Source: Cyclobacteriaceae bacterium (lineage in GTDB: Bacteria; Bacteroidota; Bacteroidia; Cytophagales; Cyclobacteriaceae). From it: a stretch of 6,252 nt of DNA. A program made the position numbers and the translations under genes. How positions within the stretch are numbered: position 1 is the first letter of the stretch; the number at the start of each line of letters is the position of its first letter. Location: NCBI GenBank assembly GCA_029882675.1, contig JAOUKJ010000255.1:1-6252 (forward strand), in the 5' to 3' direction. The notes beneath the pieces were generated by a model, which saw only the letters and a list, made by a program, of their open reading frames with translations, was not told the DNA's origin and made no database searches. Shown here piece after piece: positions 1-4,460 of this stretch.

Positions 1-138
1 GTAAAAAATTAGCGTGTTTTTATCCTACTGTCAGTGTTTTATTTTAGGGCTGAATGTCCGGTGCTATCCTTATAAATATTGGTGATTTTCAGACAGCATC
101 AAAAGGTGTAAATTTTTTCTTTTATATCATCAAACAGA
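1..138. other. Non-coding leader region left of proline dehydrogenase gene
   Basis: This AT-rich stretch shows no supportable gene. The three forward frames meet stops at 2-4, 10-12 and 45-47, so at most the last few codons of an upstream plus-strand gene could lie here. The two ATG codons on the minus strand near 97-99 and 128-130 run into stops within ten codons. A very short possible stem (GCATC 96-100 with GGTGT 105-109, two of five pairs wobble) precedes a T-run at 113-118, but it is too weak to call a terminator. Confidence 0.6.
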
Positions 139-146
139 TATATTTG
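139..146 (+). promoter_or_regulatory. Bacteroidota-type -7 promoter element (TATATTTG)
   Basis: TATATTTG matches the Bacteroidota housekeeping sigma -7 consensus TAnnTTTG exactly, and it is followed by CA as is common in this phylum. The upstream -33 position (about 113-122) is T-rich but has no clear TTTG, so that half is weak. The element ends 17 bases before the ATG at 164. The predicted transcript would therefore have a leader of only about 10-15 nt, with an A-rich run just before the start and no Shine-Dalgarno sequence, as is usual in Bacteroidota. Confidence 0.65.
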
Positions 147-163
147 CACAGCCTTAGAAAAAA

Positions 164-1345
164 ATGCAACCGAGAAATGAAATCATAAATTTTGATGATT
201 TGGCTATTGCTTTTTCATCAAAAACAGACCATCAACTTAAAAAAGCCAACCTGATCTTTACCCTGATCAACAATAAGTGGCTTTCCATCATTTTCACTGC
301 CATAGTAAAATTCGCACTAAAAATAAGAATGCCCGTAAAGGGGATAATACGTCAAACTGTTTTTGCACATTTTTGCGGGGGAGAATCGATTGATGACAGT
401 ACGCGGACAGTGGAGGAGTTGAAGAAATATGGAATAGGTACAATCTTAGACTACTCTGTTGAAGGTGAAAAGACATCAGCTGGTTTTGATAAAGCGATGA
501 AAGAGATTATCAGAACCATTGATGCTGCCCGTGACCATGATGGGATACCGTTTAGTGTCTTTAAGATGACGGGCATGGCGTCTGTCACCTTGCTCGAAAA
601 AATATCATCGGGAGCAATGCTAATGGCCGATGAACACGAAGCCTTTGAACGGATAAAATACCGTGTAAACTGCGTTTGTGATCACGCTGCTCAAGCGGGT
701 GTTCCCATTATGATTGATGCGGAGGAAACCTGGGTGCAGGGACCTATCGATAAAATTACCTATGAGATGATGGCTCGTTATAATAAGGAGAAAACAATTG
801 TTTTTAACACCTACCAGATGTATCGAACCGATTCACTAAAAAATCTGAAGGAGGGAATAGCGGAAGCTAGACGGTCAGGTTATTATTTTGGCACAAAGCT
901 GGTTCGGGGGGCTTATATGGAAAAAGAAAGGGAAAGGGCGGCTGAGGAAGGCCGACCCAGCCCAATTCATGCTGATAAAAATGCGACAGATCAATGTTTT
1001 GACGATGGGCTGAGGCTTTGTTTTGAGAATAAAGATATTGTTTCTGTGATGTGCGGATCGCACAATGAGGTCTCCAACAAGCTTCTGGCTGGTTTGATTA
1101 TGGATAATGGTATTGAGCGTAATGACCAGCGGATGTGGTTTTCACAGCTTTATGGCATGAGTGATAATATCTCGTTTAATTTAGCCCGTTCGGGGTTTAA
1201 TATTGCAAAATATGTTCCATATGGCCCTATTTTAGCAGTGATGCCTTATCTCTTCAGAAGGGCAGAAGAAAACACTTCGGTGGCCGGCCAAAGTTCCAGG
1301 GAACTACAGATGATACGTAAGGAGATCAGGCGAAGAAAAATATAG
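164..1345 (+). CDS. Proline dehydrogenase (monofunctional, FAD-dependent)
   Basis: This enzyme oxidises L-proline to delta-1-pyrroline-5-carboxylate with FAD and passes electrons to the membrane quinone pool, the first step of proline catabolism. The 393-residue protein has an alpha-helical N-terminal part (about 1-90) and then the PRODH beta/alpha barrel. Visible motifs are DYSVEGE (96-102), FKMTG with the active-site Lys134, IDAEE with Asp185, FNTYQMY (214-220), KLVRGAY (245-251), SHNE (299-302), KYVPYG (349-354) and YLFRRAEEN (362-370). By family knowledge, Arg365-Arg366 bind the proline carboxylate, and Tyr350 and Tyr362 line the site. The start is firm: an in-frame TAG at 155-157 precedes the ATG, and the next Met is residue 56. 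No P5C dehydrogenase domain is fused, so that step must be encoded elsewhere. Bacterial names vary (putA-like, putB, fadM), so no symbol is given. The gene is monocistronic here and faces a convergent neighbour 19 bp away. Confidence 0.95.
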   Translation: MQPRNEIINFDDLAIAFSSKTDHQLKKANLIFTLINNKWLSIIFTAIVKFALKIRMPVKGIIRQTVFAHFCGGESIDDSTRTVEELKKYGIGTILDYSVEGEKTSAGFDKAMKEIIRTIDAARDHDGIPFSVFKMTGMASVTLLEKISSGAMLMADEHEAFERIKYRVNCVCDHAAQAGVPIMIDAEETWVQGPIDKITYEMMARYNKEKTIVFNTYQMYRTDSLKNLKEGIAEARRSGYYFGTKLVRGAYMEKERERAAEEGRPSPIHADKNATDQCFDDGLRLCFENKDIVSVMCGSHNEVSNKLLAGLIMDNGIERNDQRMWFSQLYGMSDNISFNLARSGFNIAKYVPYGPILAVMPYLFRRAEENTSVAGQSSRELQMIRKEIRRRKI

Positions 1346-1364
1346 AATAGAGGTTCTTTTCATA

Positions 1365-3404
1365 TTACTTTTCCATAATCACAAACTCGACCCTTCTGTT
1401 TTGTTCTCTCCCTTCTTCGCTTTCATTACTCGCTACGGGTGCAGCTTCACCCAAACCTATTGAAGTAACCCTTTCGCTTTCTATACCCCTGTCGAGCAGG
1501 TACCTTCTAACCGCGCGGGCTCTTCGTTCGGAAAGTTTTTGATTATAGTCCTCATCACCCATAGAGCAGGTATGCCCATCGAGTTCAATTCGTGCAGTTA
1601 GGTTTTCTTCCATAAATTCATAGATCAGGTTGAGTTGGGAAGCGGATTCCTGACGCAGTGTTGCTTTGTTATAATCAAAGTAGATGTTGTCCAGCGGTAC
1701 TCTTTTGCCAACTTCCACCGGATCAAGTAGAATGTCTCGTTGGAGGGTGTCAGGTTCAAAAAATGATGTCATATCAATTTCCTGACTTTCGATGGATAAA
1801 AAGCCTTCGGCACTGGCGTAGAGTTCATAAACTTTGCCCAGTGGCAAGGAAGCGTTATATGCCCCGTTAGATTTATCAGAATATTGACGATGAACAATTA
1901 CGCGGCTTTCTGTTTCCCTGAAGGTAATTCGGGCGTCGCCGATGGGCTCCATTGTTTTTCTGTTTAGGACGCGTCCCTCCAAAGCTACCACAGGTTCGGG
2001 CAGGTGGAAGATCGGGAGCAATAGGCGGTATATGTCTGCATCTTTTTTATCTCCCCTTGTAAAATAGGCATACTTATGATCACTTTCAGTCAGGTAAAAA
2101 AACATATCATCTTCCCGGGAGTTTACAGCCGTTCCCAGGTTTTCAGGTTCAGACCAGTTGGTCCAGGTGTCATCCAGGCGCCGTGAAATGAATACATCGG
2201 CCCCACCATACCCCAGGTGCCCATCGGACGAGAAGAAAAGGGTTTTGCCATCTTCTGCAAGATAGGGTGCGGCCTCTTCTTCCCCCGTGTTGATTGTTTT
2301 ACCAAGGTTAAGGGGGACGGACCAGGTTCCATCCTCTTGTTGAAAGGTGACATAGATGTCTCGTTTTCCGAAAGATTCTCTGCGATGAACTGACATCACA
2401 ATGATTCTTCCTCCTGATGCGAGGAAAAAATTCGCTTGTTTGGAGAAATTTTCGTAGTCATTTATTTCCACACTTTCCGGTACCGAGAAACCATCGCTGG
2501 TTTTCGTAGCAATGCTCAATCCATTTTTCATTTTCTGATTGTTGCGGTATTCATTTCCCAGCAAAACCAGGTAAGTATATCCGGCAGGTGTGACCGATGC
2601 AATAAAATTTGGGCCTTCATTATTGATTTGTGGCCCGGCGTTGACAGCCTGTGTCCACTCTCCGGTTTCAGGATCTCTTAAGGACATCCATACGTCTTCC
2701 AGATCCTTTTCTCCACCTATGTTTCCCGGATGTTTCATGCGACTAAAAAACATGGTATTGCCATCAGGTGAAAGCAAAGGCTTCAGGTCTTTGTAGGGAC
2801 TGTTGATGTTTTCATCCATTTTTTCCGGATCAAGCGCAGTATGTACACCAATTGCAATTTTTGCACTTACATCTACAGGAATATATGAATCAGATATTCC
2901 AATAGCGTCTATCCCCGTATTGCCGGGAATATTTTTTCCGCTCAGGGTTATTTTTACAGCAGCTATATTTTCTGCTGTTTCATCGATAAAAACGTGTAAT
3001 AATCTACCTGGAAGAGGCAATGTCCTTGGCCGGAAATTCTCAATATGTATCTCCTTTCCACTAACAGTATACAAATACAAACCGGCAATTGCAGTGATGT
3101 TATGTGTTTCTGCAATGACGACTTGTTTTACTTTGATTGGTTGATTAAATCCCACTTTGATATAATCCTCTTCATTTGAACTACGGGGCATCCAAACTTT
3201 TCCAGTACCTTCATTGCCCGGCATAATATTCGGTTTGCCGAGAACCATGCGCGCTTTGTAGGCATTTGGGTGGAGCATGGAATAATGATGAGAAAGTTTT
3301 CGCTCGGATGAAACTTCAAGCACGGTATCTGCCCAGAAAACCTGCTGTGCATATAAAGGCCCCATAGAAAATAAAAAAAACAATATCGTCAGTAATCGTT
3401 TCAT
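1365..3404 (-). CDS. OmpA-family protein with PD40 beta-propeller repeats
   Basis: This is a 679-residue envelope protein, the last gene of the minus-strand block. The signal peptide is about 1-19 (cut after LYA, before QQ; no lipobox). Residues about 35-172 look like a beta-sandwich of the galactose-binding/discoidin kind (W71, E99-T-H-N, then SGK). Residues about 200-460 carry PD40-type blades, for example LLSPDGNTMFFSR (210-222) and YLAEDGKTLFFSSDG (381-395). Residues about 470-560 resemble the carboxypeptidase regulatory-like fold. Residues about 570-679 are an OmpA/MotB domain: YFDYNKATL (575-583), GHT (610-612), YNQKLSERRARAV (620-632) and NRRVEFVI (669-676). The domain should bind peptidoglycan, but the usual Asp after GHT is Cys613, while Arg628 is kept. 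The ATG at 3404 is preferred over a TTG three bases upstream because it overlaps the stop of the upstream gene as TGATG. Proteins of this layout often sit beside PorP/SprF genes; the exact role is unknown. Confidence 0.9.
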   Translation of the reverse strand: MKRLLTILFFLFSMGPLYAQQVFWADTVLEVSSERKLSHHYSMLHPNAYKARMVLGKPNIMPGNEGTGKVWMPRSSNEEDYIKVGFNQPIKVKQVVIAETHNITAIAGLYLYTVSGKEIHIENFRPRTLPLPGRLLHVFIDETAENIAAVKITLSGKNIPGNTGIDAIGISDSYIPVDVSAKIAIGVHTALDPEKMDENINSPYKDLKPLLSPDGNTMFFSRMKHPGNIGGEKDLEDVWMSLRDPETGEWTQAVNAGPQINNEGPNFIASVTPAGYTYLVLLGNEYRNNQKMKNGLSIATKTSDGFSVPESVEINDYENFSKQANFFLASGGRIIVMSVHRRESFGKRDIYVTFQQEDGTWSVPLNLGKTINTGEEEAAPYLAEDGKTLFFSSDGHLGYGGADVFISRRLDDTWTNWSEPENLGTAVNSREDDMFFYLTESDHKYAYFTRGDKKDADIYRLLLPIFHLPEPVVALEGRVLNRKTMEPIGDARITFRETESRVIVHRQYSDKSNGAYNASLPLGKVYELYASAEGFLSIESQEIDMTSFFEPDTLQRDILLDPVEVGKRVPLDNIYFDYNKATLRQESASQLNLIYEFMEENLTARIELDGHTCSMGDEDYNQKLSERRARAVRRYLLDRGIESERVTSIGLGEAAPVASNESEEGREQNRRVEFVIMEK

Positions 3405-3406
3405 CA
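3402..3406 (-). promoter_or_regulatory. TGATG stop-start overlap (translational coupling site)
   Basis: On the minus strand the TGA of the porP/sprF-like gene (3406-3404) shares its A with the ATG of the OmpA gene (3404-3402). A purine-rich AGCAGG (3415-3410) lies five bases upstream of that ATG, inside the last codons of the upstream gene. This arrangement is typical of translational coupling and decides the start codon over the TTG at 3407-3405. It strongly suggests that the two proteins are made together. Confidence 0.8.
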
Positions 3407-4441
3407 ATACCTGCTTTTTGGCAATTCGTGTTCGGCAAAACGAAGGCCCAGATGAACCTCATAACTTCCAATACCGCGACTTCCGTACCTCAGTGATGAA
3501 GTATTCATATCGTAGCTGAAGGCCAGTTTGAATTTTGGTGTTTCAAATTCAGTAAGAAAAATAGCGGCATCCTGCGCTCTGTACCATCCACCCAGCCGGA
3601 AGACCCCCTCTGTGATGAGGCCGTCACTTTCAGAATGGAATGTGTACGAGAAATAAGTGCCAAAATTTTGTTGTGAAGTTTCATTTTGATAGGCCACCAG
3701 TACATTGGCGGAGGCGGTGACATGTGTGCTTATCCGGAAAACAATACCCCCATGATACTTGTAGAGCAGAGGGAGGCGATTGGTTTCAAAATCTACCATC
3801 GACTCATCCGGATGGTTCATATGTGCCACAGATATTCCGGAGTTTATACTTGTCACTACTCTGTTTTCCTGCGCCAGGGGATTGTAAAACCAAAAAATTC
3901 CTGAGCCCACATCAAAAAACGCCCTGTTTCTAAATTCTCCTGCTTCTGTTGGTGATATGGAAGAGTCAAACCCGACATAGGGGTTATATTGTTCTCCCCA
4001 TTGCAATGTACTTGTATCTATGCGTTTCTGTACAAGGCCCGTTTGCAGACCAAAGGTGATTACATGAATATAGTGGCGGTCAAGCGGCAGATTGTAAGCA
4101 AAATTTGAGTTCAACCCGGTAGTTTTAAAGTTATTGTCCCGACCTGCTACGTCATTGTATATTGACAGCCCCAATCCACCTAAATGACCAAAAGGCTTTT
4201 GGTGTTTGTCGCGGTAATAGGGCATGACGGCTGAAATCTGCGTAGTCTGATAGGGAAATTGTAAACTATTCCACTGTGTGCGGTAGTTTGAGTTGACAAT
4301 AATCTCATCTTCTATTCCTGCTAATGCCGGGTTGAGGTATAAGGTGGTATTGAAAAATTGCGAAAACACTGCATCCTGCCCTAAGACAGGACAGGATGCG
4401 AGAAGGTATATTAAAAATATTCCGGTTCGAATTTTTCCCAT
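3404..4441 (-). CDS. PorP/SprF family type IX secretion outer-membrane protein
   Basis: This is a 345-residue predicted outer-membrane beta-barrel of the PorP/SprF family. The family hallmark follows the signal peptide directly: FSQFFNTTLYLNPALAG at 26-42. Other family-like segments are NYRTQW (52-57), GGLGLSIYNDVAG (88-100), GISVAHMNHPD (202-212), LGGWYR (283-288) and a C-terminal barrel strand at YEVHLGLRF (327-335). The signal peptide is about 1-21, cut before QDAVFSQ; a lipobox-like LASC at 14-17 makes lipidation a less likely alternative. Length is normal for the family. Known members are PorP, a core T9SS component, and SprF, needed for export of the type B cargo SprB in Flavobacterium johnsoniae. 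Lying 19 bp after a gene with a type B sorting domain, this one is more likely an SprF-like partner of that cargo than the core PorP, but the sequence alone cannot settle which. The gene contains a strong hairpin near its 5' end. Confidence 0.93.
   Translation of the reverse strand: MGKIRTGIFLIYLLASCPVLGQDAVFSQFFNTTLYLNPALAGIEDEIIVNSNYRTQWNSLQFPYQTTQISAVMPYYRDKHQKPFGHLGGLGLSIYNDVAGRDNNFKTTGLNSNFAYNLPLDRHYIHVITFGLQTGLVQKRIDTSTLQWGEQYNPYVGFDSSISPTEAGEFRNRAFFDVGSGIFWFYNPLAQENRVVTSINSGISVAHMNHPDESMVDFETNRLPLLYKYHGGIVFRISTHVTASANVLVAYQNETSQQNFGTYFSYTFHSESDGLITEGVFRLGGWYRAQDAAIFLTEFETPKFKLAFSYDMNTSSLRYGSRGIGSYEVHLGLRFAEHELPKSRY
4371..4399 (-). other. Strong intragenic mRNA hairpin in porP/sprF-like gene
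   Basis: Read on the minus strand, GCATCCTGTCCT (4399-4388) pairs with AGGGCAGGATGC (4382-4371) around a five-base loop, GTCTT. This gives 12 consecutive pairs with one G-U wobble and the rest Watson-Crick. It starts 42 bases after the first base of the ATG and covers codons 15-24, the signal-peptide cleavage region. After the stem come AGTG, TTTT, and five bases later TTTTT, so it only loosely resembles an intrinsic terminator. Whether it acts on translation, attenuation or mRNA stability is unknown, and chance is possible. Confidence 0.5.
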
Positions 4442-4460
4442 ACAGAGTAAGCTTCTCTTT

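Noticed and set aside
96..118. Terminator of an unseen upstream gene
   Set aside because: The stem is five pairs, two of them wobble, with an AAAA loop; the T-run alone does not support it in an AT-rich region.
1331..1367. Intrinsic terminator between the convergent proline dehydrogenase and OmpA genes
   Set aside because: Only 4-5 bp AT-rich stems (such as AGAA with TTCT) can be drawn before the TTTT run; too weak to call.
3405..3407. TTG start for the OmpA-family gene
   Set aside because: The ATG directly after it overlaps the upstream stop as TGATG and starts a standard signal peptide; TTG would add only one residue and is less likely.
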